A stretch of DNA of 42,380 nt from HGM12713 sp045593725 (GTDB lineage: Bacteria; Bacillota; Clostridia; Oscillospirales; CAG-272). Below are positions 22,805 to 32,800 of the stretch, piece after piece. The DNA lies in contig JAZNXE010000042.1 of NCBI GenBank assembly GCA_045593725.1, positions 1 through 42,380 of the forward strand, given 5' to 3'. The number at the start of each line of letters is the position of its first letter. Positions within the stretch are counted from its first letter, which is position 1. The notes beneath the pieces are model-generated. The model did no database searches, was not told the DNA's origin, and saw nothing but the letters and a program-made list of their open reading frames with translations. The position numbers and the translations under genes were made by a program.

Positions 22805-25240
22805 TTATCTTACAACTATGTTTACTATCTTATTGGGAACCGCTATTTCCTTAACGATAGTCTTTCCCTCAATAGCGGCAGCTATTGCTGCGTCCTCCTT
22901 AGCCAGAGCAATCGTTTCGGCTGCGGGAGTATCAACGGGAACGCTCATTTTTCCGCGAAGCTTTCCGTTAATCTGGATAACCACCTCTACCGCCTCGTCA
23001 GCCGTCTTTGCCTCGTCGTACTCGGGCCACTTCTCGTATGCGATAGTGTCGGTATGGCCCAAGAGCGACCACATCTCCTCGCCGATATGAGGGCAAATGC
23101 AGGAAAGCATCTTGATAAGTCCCTCCGCGTAAGCCTTAGGACACTTACCCTCTTTATAAACAGCGTTTACGAATATCATCATCTGAGAAATTGCCGTATT
23201 GAAGGCAAGCTTCTCAAAGTCCTCGGTTATTTTCTTTACGCTCTTGTGATATATCTTCTCAAGGACGGGAACTTCTCCTTCAACGATATTCTCAGGCTCT
23301 GTGAAGAACGCCCATACTCGGTTAAGGAAGCGTCTTGCGCCCTCAACTCCCTGGGAGCTCCAAGGCTTTGACACCTCGAGAGGCCCCATAAACATCTCGT
23401 AAAGACGGAGCGTATCCGCACCGAAATCACGAACAACGTCACTGGGATTTACCACAAATTCGGGGAAACGCTTGCCCATCTTTATGCCATTAGCCCCAAG
23501 TATCATTCCCTGATGTACAAGCTTCTTAAAGGGTTCTTTTGTGGGCGCCAAGCCCTTATTATAAAGATATCTGTTCCAGATTCTCGAATACATAAGGTGA
23601 CCCACCGCGTGCTCAGGACCTCCAATGTAAAGGTCAACGGGCATCCAGTGCTTAAGAAGCTCCTGATTTGCGAATTCCTTGTCGTTGTTGGGGTCTATAT
23701 ATCTGAGGAAGTACCAGCTTGAGCCTGCGGAACCCGGCATCGTGGAGGTTTCTCTCATACCCTCTATGCCGTCCTTTGAGTACTTCTTCCACTGGGTAGC
23801 GTTTTCAAGCGGAGCTTTTCCGTTTACTCCCTTGTAGTTTTCAAGCTCGGGAAGAACCAAGGGCAGCTCGGAGTCGTCAAGGACGTGAATAGTGCCGTCC
23901 TCACCGTGAACTACGGGCACAGGCTCGCCCCAATAACGCTGTCTTGCAAATATCCACTCTCTGAAGTGATAATTTACGGTTCTCTTTGCCACACCCAGCT
24001 TTTCAAGCTTCGCCGTGATGGCTTCCTTTGCCTCCTCAACGGTAAGACCGCTGAACTCCTCGGAATTTACGAGTCTGTATCCCTTGCCGAGATACTCGCC
24101 CTTCTCAAATGCCTTGTCGGAAACGTCAACGTGACCTAAGCTTTCATCGCCGTCAATTACCTGAATCATATCTATATTGTGCGCGATAGCATACTCGAAA
24201 TCACGCTGGTCGTGGGAGGGGACTGCCATTACCGCGCCCGTTCCGTAGCTCGCCAGAACGAAATCACCGATAAACATTCTTACTTCCTTGCCGTTTACGG
24301 GGTTAATACAGGTAACTCCCTTAAGCTCACAGCCTGACTTGGTCTTGTTCAGCTCTGTGCGGTCCATATCGTTCTTTTTAAGCGTTTCGGCTATGTATGC
24401 CTCAACCTCTGCCTTATTCTCTATTCTGGGCATAAGCTGCTTAACTATATCTCCGTCGGGAGCAAGCACCATAAAGGTAATGCCGTAGATAGTTTCTATG
24501 CAGGTTGTAAATATAGAGAACTCTCCTCCGCCTACGATGTCAAATTTAACCTCAACACCCGTGGACTTACCTATCCAGTTCTTCTGCATAAGCTTTGTGG
24601 ATTCGGGCCAGTCTATCTCCTCAAGTCCCCCGAGAAGCTCCTCCGCAAAGGCGGGCTGGTCTATTACCCACTGCTTCATATTCTTTCTGATTACGGGGAA
24701 GCGGCCGCGCTCGGACTTTCCGTCGATAACCTCGTCATTGGAAAGAACGGTGCCAAGCTCCTCGCACCAGTTTACAGGCATATCTATATACTGGGCGTAT
24801 CCGTCAAGATATAGCTGCTTGAATATCCACTGCGTCCACTTATAGAATTCGGGGTCGCTGGTAGCTATCATTTTGCTCCAGTCGTAGTCAAAGCCAAGCT
24901 CCTTAAGCTGCTTCGAGAAGGTCTTTATGTTTTCCTGGGTGAAGCCGTTGGGGTGATTTCCCGTATTTACCGCATACTGCTCCGCGGGAAGTCCAAAGGA
25001 GTCGTAGCCCATCGGGTGAAGAACGTTGTAGCCCTGCATCCTCTTCATTCTGGAAACTATGTCGGTAGCCGTATAGCCCTCGGGATGTCCCGCGTGAAGA
25101 CCTACGCCCGACGGATAGGGAAACATATCCAAAACGTAATATTTAGGCTTTGAAAAATCCCAGACGTCTGTCTTAAAGGTCTGGTTCTTCTCCCAATATT
25201 CCTGCCACTTTTTTTCAATTTGCGAATGCTCGTATTTCAT
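22805..25240 (-). CDS. leuS: Leucyl-tRNA synthetase
   Basis: Class I aminoacyl-tRNA synthetase, 811 residues, normal length. The HIGH-type motif is HAGH (49-52) in PYPSGVGLHAGHPEGY. The CP1 editing domain keeps GTGAVMAVPSHDQRDFEYA with its conserved aspartate, but the threonine-rich loop usually written TTRPDT reads TTCIET. The KMSKS loop reads KMGKR (587-591). The C-terminal anticodon-binding and tail domains are present. AGAGGA lies about 11 nt before the ATG. It follows rsfS by 48 nt and shares its promoter at 25705-25733. Confidence 0.97.
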   Translation of the reverse strand: MKYEHSQIEKKWQEYWEKNQTFKTDVWDFSKPKYYVLDMFPYPSGVGLHAGHPEGYTATDIVSRMKRMQGYNVLHPMGYDSFGLPAEQYAVNTGNHPNGFTQENIKTFSKQLKELGFDYDWSKMIATSDPEFYKWTQWIFKQLYLDGYAQYIDMPVNWCEELGTVLSNDEVIDGKSERGRFPVIRKNMKQWVIDQPAFAEELLGGLEEIDWPESTKLMQKNWIGKSTGVEVKFDIVGGGEFSIFTTCIETIYGITFMVLAPDGDIVKQLMPRIENKAEVEAYIAETLKKNDMDRTELNKTKSGCELKGVTCINPVNGKEVRMFIGDFVLASYGTGAVMAVPSHDQRDFEYAIAHNIDMIQVIDGDESLGHVDVSDKAFEKGEYLGKGYRLVNSEEFSGLTVEEAKEAITAKLEKLGVAKRTVNYHFREWIFARQRYWGEPVPVVHGEDGTIHVLDDSELPLVLPELENYKGVNGKAPLENATQWKKYSKDGIEGMRETSTMPGSAGSSWYFLRYIDPNNDKEFANQELLKHWMPVDLYIGGPEHAVGHLMYSRIWNRYLYNKGLAPTKEPFKKLVHQGMILGANGIKMGKRFPEFVVNPSDVVRDFGADTLRLYEMFMGPLEVSKPWSSQGVEGARRFLNRVWAFFTEPENIVEGEVPVLEKIYHKSVKKITEDFEKLAFNTAISQMMIFVNAVYKEGKCPKAYAEGLIKMLSCICPHIGEEMWSLLGHTDTIAYEKWPEYDEAKTADEAVEVVIQINGKLRGKMSVPVDTPAAETIALAKEDAAIAAAIEGKTIVKEIAVPNKIVNIVVR

Positions 25241-25288
25241 TTCAGTGTAAATCCTCTATATTTCCGTCCTTGCGACTGTATTTTTACT

Positions 25289-25657
25289 TTAGTCCTCGTA
25301 AAGCTTGTCGAGATTGTAAAACTCTCTTGCCTCTCGGCTGAATATATGAACTATTACGTTGCTATAATCAACCAGCACCCAAGAGTTGTTATCTCTGCCC
25401 TCAACACTGTAAGGATTAAGCCCTCTTTGCTCCATACGGAACTCTACCTCTCCCGCAAGAGCCTTTACCTGCGTTGAGGAGTTACCCGTGCAAAGCACGA
25501 AATACTCGGCAATAACCGTTTTATCCTCAACCCGTATCACCTTGATATCTCTCGCCTTCTTGGAATCCAGCACCTCGGCTATTGCCTCTGCTATCTGGGG
25601 GGCATTAGCGGGGTCGATAGGGGGCAGCGCTTCTGTCATATTTTCAAATTGCTCCAT
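25289..25657 (-). CDS. rsfS: Ribosome silencing factor RsfS
   Basis: Binds ribosomal protein L14 and blocks subunit joining in poor growth. The 122-residue protein has the DUF143-family core: KKARDIKVIRVEDKTVIAEYFVLCTGNSSTQVKAL and NNSWVLVDYSNVIVHIFSREAREFYNLDKL. AAAGGA precedes the ATG. In many Gram-positive genomes it directly follows yqeK; here an LCP gene lies between them. Own promoter at 25705-25733. Confidence 0.96.
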   Translation of the reverse strand: MEQFENMTEALPPIDPANAPQIAEAIAEVLDSKKARDIKVIRVEDKTVIAEYFVLCTGNSSTQVKALAGEVEFRMEQRGLNPYSVEGRDNNSWVLVDYSNVIVHIFSREAREFYNLDKLYED

Positions 25658-25704
25658 TTTATTTTCCTTTCGTATGCGGTAGCTTCCGCAAGTGTATCTA
25701 TATA

Positions 25705-25733
25705 ATTTTAATGCAAAACTCCTCTTTTGTCAA
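25705..25733 (-). promoter_or_regulatory. Promoter of rsfS-leuS
   Basis: On the minus strand: TTGACA (25733-25728), 17-nt spacer, TAAAAT (25710-25705), predicted start near 25698. Confidence 0.75.
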
Positions 25734-25778
25734 TACAAAATCCGAAGTAAGCCTACTTTTTCTCAAAATAAGGCATTT

Positions 25779-26759
25779 TTATCCCAATTTATCGGCAAAT
25801 ACCACAGAATATTCAAAATCCTTATAATATATATCACTGAATTTTTGGTTGGTTGGGTGCTTGAACAAGCTCTTTTCATCTACACGTATATCACCAAGAG
25901 AGAAATATTCGCTGAGCACCGCCTCGGTAGGCGCGAGGGACATAACGTAATAGGATGCCCCGCTTTTATCCGACACAACGTCCTCACCGGGGAGCGTCAA
26001 AAATGCCAAGGCTGAATTATCCACCTTAATTGCTTCAAGTCCAAGTGCCACCGCCATAGGCAGGGATACGTTTGTCCTTACGTGAGGGAAAACGCTCGTG
26101 GCAAGCTTATAGGCGTTAGCGGCGTTTAGTGAGGTCTTCAGCTTGGTAAAAAGCGCCGCCAGAAAGCGCTTCTGCATATCAAGTCTGTCAAGGTCGCCCC
26201 GCGCGTAGCCATTGCGGAAGCGTACCACCATTTCAGCCTTTTTCCCGTCTAAAATCTGTTTTCCCGCGGGAAGATGGATATAGAGGTTCTGCTCAGGGTC
26301 CTCGTAATCAAGCGCGGCGGGAAGGTCTATCTCCACTCCGCCGATAGCATCAATCGCCTTTCGGAAGCCCTCAAGCTCAAGACTTAGATAACCGTCTATC
26401 CCGATACCAAGCGCCCCCGAAAGAAATTCGCAAAGCTCCTCCTCGCCACCCAGTATTTTTGTAGCGGTGTTAAGCTTTTTATGAGCCGCGCTGCCGTAAT
26501 CCGCGTAGGTATCTCTGGGTATCTGCATAACGCAAATTCTGTCCCGCGAGGTGTCAAAGGCTACAAGCATCATAACGTCGGTAAGATGGGACACCTTATC
26601 CTTCCCCAGAACCAACAGACAAAAGGGCTCTTGCGCACTTTTACCTGCCTGAAGGTCCGCGTTGGGGCTTTCCTGCCCCCCGAGAGCCACGGCAAAGCAA
26701 ACGCCAAGAATAATAGCCGCCAGCGCGGCAGATATAATTATTATATATTTTTTAGGCAT
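25779..26759 (-). CDS. LytR-CpsA-Psr (LCP) family protein
   Basis: LCP proteins move glycopolymers from lipid carriers to peptidoglycan. The 326-residue protein has an N-terminal membrane anchor (about residues 5-27), then an LCP domain with LLVLGKDKVSHLTDVMMLVAFD, the CVMQIPRDTYADYG motif, KKLNTA, and MVVRFRNGYARGDLDRLDMQKRFL, carrying the arginine and aspartate residues that bind pyrophosphate lipids. The ATG and its GGAGG ribosome binding site lie inside a 17-bp hairpin (26758-26795). It is placed in the yqeK-rsfS interval, 40 nt after yqeK. Confidence 0.92.
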   Translation of the reverse strand: MPKKYIIIISAALAAIILGVCFAVALGGQESPNADLQAGKSAQEPFCLLVLGKDKVSHLTDVMMLVAFDTSRDRICVMQIPRDTYADYGSAAHKKLNTATKILGGEEELCEFLSGALGIGIDGYLSLELEGFRKAIDAIGGVEIDLPAALDYEDPEQNLYIHLPAGKQILDGKKAEMVVRFRNGYARGDLDRLDMQKRFLAALFTKLKTSLNAANAYKLATSVFPHVRTNVSLPMAVALGLEAIKVDNSALAFLTLPGEDVVSDKSGASYYVMSLAPTEAVLSEYFSLGDIRVDEKSLFKHPTNQKFSDIYYKDFEYSVVFADKLG

Positions 26760-26795
26760 AATTCCTCCACATATAAAAATATGTAGAGGAATTAT
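26758..26795 (-). promoter_or_regulatory. Hairpin burying the LCP ribosome binding site and start codon
   Basis: On the minus-strand RNA, 17 consecutive pairs (one G-U) form between 26795-26779 and 26774-26758 around an AAAA/UUUU tetraloop. The 3' arm contains GGAGG and the first two bases of the LCP ATG. There is no U-run after it, so it does not look like a terminator. Sequestering translation start is the simplest reading. Confidence 0.7.
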
Positions 26796-26799
26796 TTTA

Positions 26800-27426
26800 T
26801 TATTTAAGTCTGCAAATAAGCGAGTTTCTCGCGTTTACGGTATCCGCGCTTATTGGACTTCCCTCCTCTATAAGCGCCTTGATCGTCATATCAAAGGAAA
26901 GGATAACCGTCTGCCACAAATGCCTCTCCCGCTCCTCCTTTGACATCAATTGTGGGTCTTTTCCCCAAAAATACTCACGAAGCCTTATGCAATCCTCGAA
27001 TTTTCTGGACATATCTATGTAGTCGGCAAGATATATCACTCCGTCAAGCACCGTCATATTTGCGTGTCCCGTGGTATGCCTTTCCACCGCAGAAAGAAGC
27101 TCAGGGGTGGCAAATTCGGAATATTCATCCTTTATCACCTCCACCGCCGTCCTTGCGTGGAGCGTTTTGGGAGAATGCCTGTCAAGCTCACTTACCGCTA
27201 CGCCGTGAGCCTCAAGAATATCAAGCTGCTCCACGGTGCTTTTTTCCTTGGTTATATCGTGAAGCAGTGCCGCGGCGCGTAAAACATCGGTCTTTTCGGG
27301 GGCATAAAGCTCAGCTAAGCGCACCGCCATTTTTTCAACCTCCGCCGTATGGGTAAAGCGCCATTCGGACATGGTAGAGCGGACTCGCTCCCTCAAAGCA
27401 TCTATCTGTATTTCGTCAAAGGTCAT
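26800..27426 (-). CDS. yqeK: YqeK-type HD-domain hydrolase
   Basis: A 208-residue HD protein; family members hydrolyse diadenosine tetraphosphate symmetrically to ADP. Metal ligands are visible: H26 in WRFTHTAEV, H56-D57 in ALLHDITKE, H-rich KTLHARTA and AVERHTTGHANM, and D in YLADYIDMSRKF. Its ATG overlaps the nadD stop as ATGA. nadD-yqeK pairing is standard in Gram-positive bacteria. Confidence 0.94.
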   Translation of the reverse strand: MTFDEIQIDALRERVRSTMSEWRFTHTAEVEKMAVRLAELYAPEKTDVLRAAALLHDITKEKSTVEQLDILEAHGVAVSELDRHSPKTLHARTAVEVIKDEYSEFATPELLSAVERHTTGHANMTVLDGVIYLADYIDMSRKFEDCIRLREYFWGKDPQLMSKEERERHLWQTVILSFDMTIKALIEEGSPISADTVNARNSLICRLK

Positions 27427-28055
27427 TTTTCCCCCTCCGAAAGATAGAGCCTGTTCTGATTTATGAACTCTGCAACCCTTTGAGGCACAAGGCTTGATAT
27501 ATCCTTACCCTCCCCTACCCTTTTGCGTATCTCGGTAGAGGAAAGCTCAATAGGCTCGGTAACTATGCGCCTGAACATTACCCCGTATTTGTTGTAATAC
27601 TCGGTTATCTTATCAACTATACGTTTAGTCAGTATAGGGTCATTCTCACGCCTTACGTACACGGGATAGCAAAGCTTAAATATTTCCTCAAACTTGTACC
27701 ACGTGTCAAAGGTCAGTACCATATCTGTACCGCACATAAGGAATAAACGGGTGTTGGGGCGCGACAGCTCCTTCAGCGTGTCATAGGTATAGCTGACTCC
27801 GCCTCGTTTTATCTCCATATCAGAAATAACCACTCCGTCTGTATCCCCGAAAGCAAGCTCACACATACGCAGGCGGTAAAGGGGGTCATCCGAAAAATCC
27901 ACCTGCTTATGAGGAGGCAGATAGGTAGGAATTATGAACAGATAGTCAAGCTTCATCTGCTCCATAAATGCCTTTGCCGCCGCAACGTGTCCGTTGTGTA
28001 TGGGGGCAAAGGTGCCGCCGTATATTCCTACACGCAGCTGCTCCGCTCCGTTCAT
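27423..28055 (-). CDS. nadD: Nicotinate-nucleotide adenylyltransferase
   Basis: Adenylates nicotinate mononucleotide in NAD synthesis. The 210-residue nucleotidyltransferase has GGTFAPIHNGHVAAA (the (H/T)xGH site, residues 13-27), IIPTYLPPHK and the C-terminal ELSSTEIRKRVGEG. AAGGAGGG precedes the ATG. It follows yhbY by 22 nt and is translationally coupled to yqeK. Confidence 0.96.
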   Translation of the reverse strand: MNGAEQLRVGIYGGTFAPIHNGHVAAAKAFMEQMKLDYLFIIPTYLPPHKQVDFSDDPLYRLRMCELAFGDTDGVVISDMEIKRGGVSYTYDTLKELSRPNTRLFLMCGTDMVLTFDTWYKFEEIFKLCYPVYVRRENDPILTKRIVDKITEYYNKYGVMFRRIVTEPIELSSTEIRKRVGEGKDISSLVPQRVAEFINQNRLYLSEGEK

Positions 28056-28077
28056 AGTGTTCCCTCCTTTTTAGTCT

Positions 28078-28368
28078 TTAGTTAAGCTCTATGCGTTTAT
28101 TTTTCTCGGAGGGGCGGTAAAGTATGAGCTTTCTGCCAATCACTCCCACAACCTCCGCGTTTACAGCATCCGCAAGCTCGTCTGCAGCCTCACGGGCAGA
28201 CCAATCGCAATTTTCAAGAACGCTCATCTTGATAAGCTCTCTTGCCTCAAGGGCATCGGAAACCGTTTTAATCAAATTTTCGCCGATACCGCCCTTGCCC
28301 ACCTGCATTATGGTAGGCTCGTTTGTGGCGAGTCCGCGAAGATATGCTCTTTGCTTTGAAGTCAGCAT
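28078..28368 (-). CDS. yhbY: YhbY-type CRM-domain RNA-binding protein
   Basis: A 96-residue single-domain protein, MLTSKQRAYLRGLA at the start, with the CRM RNA-binding loop VGKGGIGENL. Family members associate with pre-50S ribosomal particles. In Bacillus subtilis it is yqeI, upstream of nadD (yqeJ), as here. The ribosome binding site is modest (AAAGAGAG). It lies 15 nt after rdgB. Confidence 0.94.
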   Translation of the reverse strand: MLTSKQRAYLRGLATNEPTIMQVGKGGIGENLIKTVSDALEARELIKMSVLENCDWSAREAADELADAVNAEVVGVIGRKLILYRPSEKNKRIELN

Positions 28369-28383
28369 ATATTTCTCTCTTTC

Positions 28384-28974
28384 TTAGATAAAATCTTTTA
28401 TTTTCTCTGCAAGGGCTTTTATCGCCTTACCTCTATGCGATACCGAGTTTTTCTCCTCAGGCGTAAGCTCGGCAAAGGTCTTTCCAAAAGGCTCATAGTA
28501 AAAATACGGGTCATAGCCGAAGCCGCCCTTGCCTCTTGCTTCCTCTATTATCACTCCGCCCGTTCTGCCCTCTACCACCAATGGCTCCTCCCTGTCGGGA
28601 TGAACTACTGCTATGGTACAAACGAATTCCGCGTACCTATCCTCCTTGTCGGTAAGCTTTTTGAGTAAAAGCGCGTTGTTAGCGGCATCGTTGCCGTGCT
28701 CACCCGCGTATCTCGCCGAATATATTCCCGGCTCGCCGCCCAGCGCCCTTACCGAGAGCCCCGAGTCGTCACCGATGCCTATATATCCCGACGCAGCCGC
28801 GGCTCTCGCCTTTATTATGGCGTTTTCAGTAAAATTGCTTCCACTCTCATCTATCTCTCCGTATATTCCCACGTCGTCAAGGGAGAGTATTTCTATATCC
28901 TCAATATACTTTGAGAGAAGCGCCTGAAGCTCACTTATTTTATGCTTGTTTCTTGACGCAAGTACTATCTTCAT
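28384..28974 (-). CDS. rdgB: XTP/dITP diphosphatase (RdgB/HAM1)
   Basis: Hydrolyses non-canonical purine triphosphates (ITP, XTP, dITP) and keeps them out of nucleic acids. The 196-residue protein starts MKIVLASRNKHKISELQ (substrate loop), has ENAIIKARAAA, GDDSGLSVRALGGEPGIYSARYAG and GFGYDPYF, all HAM1 signatures. Its ATG overlaps the ftsY stop as TGATG. Confidence 0.97.
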   Translation of the reverse strand: MKIVLASRNKHKISELQALLSKYIEDIEILSLDDVGIYGEIDESGSNFTENAIIKARAAAASGYIGIGDDSGLSVRALGGEPGIYSARYAGEHGNDAANNALLLKKLTDKEDRYAEFVCTIAVVHPDREEPLVVEGRTGGVIIEEARGKGGFGYDPYFYYEPFGKTFAELTPEEKNSVSHRGKAIKALAEKIKDFI

Positions 28975-29879
28975 CAGTCGAACAACGCCTCCACAAATTC
29001 CTTGCTGTCAAATTCCTGCATATCGTCTATCTTCTCGCCAACGCCTATAAATTTAACGGGAATATCCAACTCACGCTTTATGGAGATAACGATACCTCCC
29101 TTTGCCGTTCCGTCAAGCTTATTGAGAACAAGCCCCGTTATATTTGCGGCATTGCGGAATTCCTTTGCCTGAAGTATAGCGTTCTGCCCCGTAGTAGCGT
29201 CAAGAACAAGGAGATTTTCACGCACCGCACCCGGACATTCCTTGTCTATAACTCTGTTTATCTTCGCCAGCTCGTTCATAAGGTTGGTCTTGTTATGAAG
29301 TCTGCCCGCGGTATCGACGATAAGAACATCCGCTCCCCGCTTTTTGGCGTAATTAACAGCGTCAAACACAACAGCCGCGGGGTCGCTTCCCTCGTTCTGC
29401 TTTACGATATCCGCGCCCGAGCGCTCACACCATACGGCAAGCTGGTCGATAGCCGCTGCCCTGAAGGTGTCCGCCGCGGCAACCACTACCTTTTTACCAC
29501 GCTTTATCAAGCGATTTGATATCTTACCGATAGAGGTAGTCTTACCCGCTCCGTTCACTCCTATAACGAGAATAATAGTGGGACTGCCCGAAAGGTCAAG
29601 CTCTCCGCCCTCTCCTATCATATCGCCAAGTATCTCTTTAAGAGCATCTACTACCTGCTCCTTTTCCTTGAGTCTGCCCGCCTTGACGTCATCTCTCAGA
29701 CGCTCCATTATCTCCTCGGTAGCTCCTACGCCCACGTCAGACATAATAAGCAACTCCTCAAGCTCCTCAAGAAGGTCCTCATCAACCTTGACAAATGCCT
29801 TAAGTACCTCGTCTATCTGTCCGAAAATTGCGTTTTTGGTTTTGGAAAGTCCTTGCTTAAGCTTATCCAAAAATCCCAT
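28974..29879 (-). CDS. ftsY: Signal recognition particle receptor FtsY
   Basis: SRP GTPase receptor that docks ribosome-SRP complexes at the membrane. The 301-residue protein has a short N-terminal part, the NG domain with P-loop GVNGAGKTT (107-115), AADTFRAAAIDQL, DTAGRLHNK and LNKLDGTAKGG. The acidic A domain of Escherichia coli FtsY is missing, as usual in Gram-positive bacteria. The ATG lies 17 nt inside the end of smc, with AAGGAG about 9 nt upstream. Confidence 0.97.
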   Translation of the reverse strand: MGFLDKLKQGLSKTKNAIFGQIDEVLKAFVKVDEDLLEELEELLIMSDVGVGATEEIMERLRDDVKAGRLKEKEQVVDALKEILGDMIGEGGELDLSGSPTIILVIGVNGAGKTTSIGKISNRLIKRGKKVVVAAADTFRAAAIDQLAVWCERSGADIVKQNEGSDPAAVVFDAVNYAKKRGADVLIVDTAGRLHNKTNLMNELAKINRVIDKECPGAVRENLLVLDATTGQNAILQAKEFRNAANITGLVLNKLDGTAKGGIVISIKRELDIPVKFIGVGEKIDDMQEFDSKEFVEALFD

Positions 29880-32800
29880 CCCAATCTTCTCCTTTCTTCT
29901 TGGAAATATCGTTTACGTCAAGCTCCAGCACCTTGGATATGCCTCGCTCGGGCATAGTTACTCCGTAAAGGCGGTTTGCCGCCTCCATAGTGCCTCGTCT
30001 GTGAGTTATCATAACGAACTGAGTTCCGCCCGAATATCTCTTGATGTATTCGGCAAAGCGCGCTACGTTGACCTCATCAAGCGCCGCCTCTATCTCGTCG
30101 AGGATGCAGAATGGCGTGGGATTGACCTGAAGTATGGCAAAGAACAGTGCGATTGCTATAAACGCCTGCTCTCCACCCGAAAGCTGTACCATATTCTTAA
30201 TTATCTTTCCGGGAGGCGCCGCCTTTATCTCAATTCCGCTTTCAAGCACGTTGTCGGGGTCGGTAAGCGATATCTCTGCCGAGCCTCCTCCAAACAGCTC
30301 GGAGAATACTCGATTAAAGTTTTCGTTTATCTGATTAAAGGAATCAACGAAGGCCGTTTCCATTTCTCCCTCAAGCTGTCCTATAACACCCATCAGCTCC
30401 TCGCGCGCACAGTTAAGGTCGCTTATCTGCGCCGACATCTCGTCATAACGCTTTTTGACCTCTTTGTACTTATTGACCGCGTCAAGGTCCACGTTTCCGA
30501 GAACACGAAGCTTATTGCGGCATTCGGTCTGCTTTGCAGCCGCTTCTCCTCTGGTTTCCGACGTGAGAGCGGGATATCCGAGCGCCATTGCGTCAGCTCT
30601 GGTCAGCTCGTGCTCGTCCCACAGCCTTGACGCCAGCTTATCCTGCTCCTCGCGCAGATGCTGAAGTCTGCTTTCAAAGCGGGTATATTCCTTAAATACG
30701 TTCTCCTTATGCTGCATCCTCTCACGCATCTTAGCGTTGACCTCGCTAAGCTTGCGCTCAAACTCACTGCTGCCCTCCTCTACCTTGGCACGCTTGGCAT
30801 TAAGCTCTGCGAGAGCCGCCTTACTGTTCTCGTACGCCTCGCGGTTCTTTATCTGGGCTTCCTTGTATTCCTCGATACGCTCATTGAGGGCGGCTATGCG
30901 CTCCTCCTGCAATCTCTTTGCTTCAAGAAATCCGTCAAGTCGTGTCCTTGACTCCTCGGACATTCTCTGCTCTGTTTCTATATCCTTGCGTATCTCGTTG
31001 AGTGAGATTATCAAAGCAGTTACGCTCTCCTCACTCTCCTGCCGCTTATCAAGAAGCTCATTACGCTTAACATCCATATCAGAACGCGCCGCGCCAATCT
31101 CCTCAATCTGCTTTTCTATCTCAAAAAGACGTACGGATAACGCCTTTTTGTCCTCATCAAAGCGTTCTCTTTCACGAAGCATAGCATCATAATCGGCTCT
31201 TAGCTTTTCGGTAAGGGTCATATTAGCGGCTATCTTTGCCTCAAGCTGTTCAAAGCGCGCGTTCTCTGAATCACGCATTATCTTGATAATGCTTATCTTC
31301 TGCTCGGCATCGCCCTTATCCTGCTCAAGGATGCTTATCTTATCATCAAGAGCCGCAATCTTCTTATCCAGCTGGGCTATTCTGCCCTCAAGCTCTGCCG
31401 CCTCTCCCTCAAGCCGCTTTATCTCACCTGCTCTGCCCAGTATATTGGCGTTGTTCTTTACAGAGCCTCCCGTGAAGGAGCCTCCTACGTTTATCTGCTG
31501 ACCGTCAAGGGTAACAGCCTTGACCTTGTACTTGAGGTCCTTTGCCATTGCGGTAGCGTTGTCTATGGTATCAAATACCACAGTTCTGCCAAGAAGATGC
31601 GAAAGCACCTTGGAAAACTTAGCATCGCTGACTACCAGCTCGTCCGCCACAGCTATATAGCCAGCGTACCCCGCCGCCTCGCGCATCTCGGGTGTTACCG
31701 TCTGCTCTTTCATAGAGGTAAGGGGAAAGAAGGTCGCCCTTCCCGCCTCTGCCTTCTTAAGGGCAAACATAGCGGCCTTCGCAACGCTCTCATCCTCAAC
31801 TACTATATGCTGAAGATTTGCCGCAAGTGCGGTTTCAATAGCGGTTATGTATCTATTTTCAACGCTTATAAGCTGAGAAAGAGGTCCGTATATTCTGCCT
31901 GCCTTATTTCCGTGCTTGTCACTTATACCTCCCTCAGCGTATCTCTTCATTACGAATCTTACGCTTCCCGCATAGCCCTCAAGCTGCTCCTCCATGGCCT
32001 TAAAGGTGTCTATTCTCTGGTTGAGAGAATCACGGCGGAGAGTAAGATTCGTCTTGCTGTCGCTCTCCTCGGTACGCTGAGCGTAGAGCGCTCCAAGCTC
32101 CTCTGTGGTCTTGGTAACTATCTCTGCCGCCTCTAAGGTAACAGCGTCATATTCCTCTACCGTTTTCTTTATTGAAGCGCTCTGCTTTCTCATATTCTCG
32201 GTAGCGCTCTCATACTCCGCTATTTCCCCCAGCATAGCCTGATTTTTGTCCAGGTCGCCGTCGCGGGAGTTGTCTATGAAGGATATCCTCGCTCTTACGT
32301 CTGCCTGCTCTGCCTCAAGTGTCCTGATATCGTCAAGAGCACGGCTGATATCAAATTCAAGCCTTTCAGCCTCTGACGAATACTTGTTTTTCTCTCCCTC
32401 AAGGGTTGTTCTCTCCTGTGCCTTCTTGTCAAGACAGGATTCAAGCTCTGCAATCTTAAGGCTTCTCGCCTTGTCACCCTCTATCTCCGCGTCTATGGAT
32501 TTCTTGGTTGACTCACACGCCCCCTCGGCAGCGGCAAGCATTTCCCTCGTATGGGCGATATTGGTATCGTCAATGCCGTATTCACTGTCAAGTCTGTGAT
32601 TTATCTCTGTCTGCTCTCTTATCTGTGCCAGCAGGCTCTCGGACTCTGCCTTGTTGGACTGAGATATCTCAAAAAGCCTGTCATTCTGCATCTCCAGCGC
32701 GCGGATAGAATCGTCGGCGTTATTAAGCTGGAACTCTGCCTCCTTAAAGGACTCCTCGCATTTTATAAGGTCGCCGCGGAGCTTCTCGGTATCGTAGAGC

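Noticed and set aside
26758..26795. Terminator between yqeK and the LCP gene
   Set aside because: The stem is followed by GCC and an A-rich stretch on the transcribed strand, with no U-run, and it includes the LCP start region.
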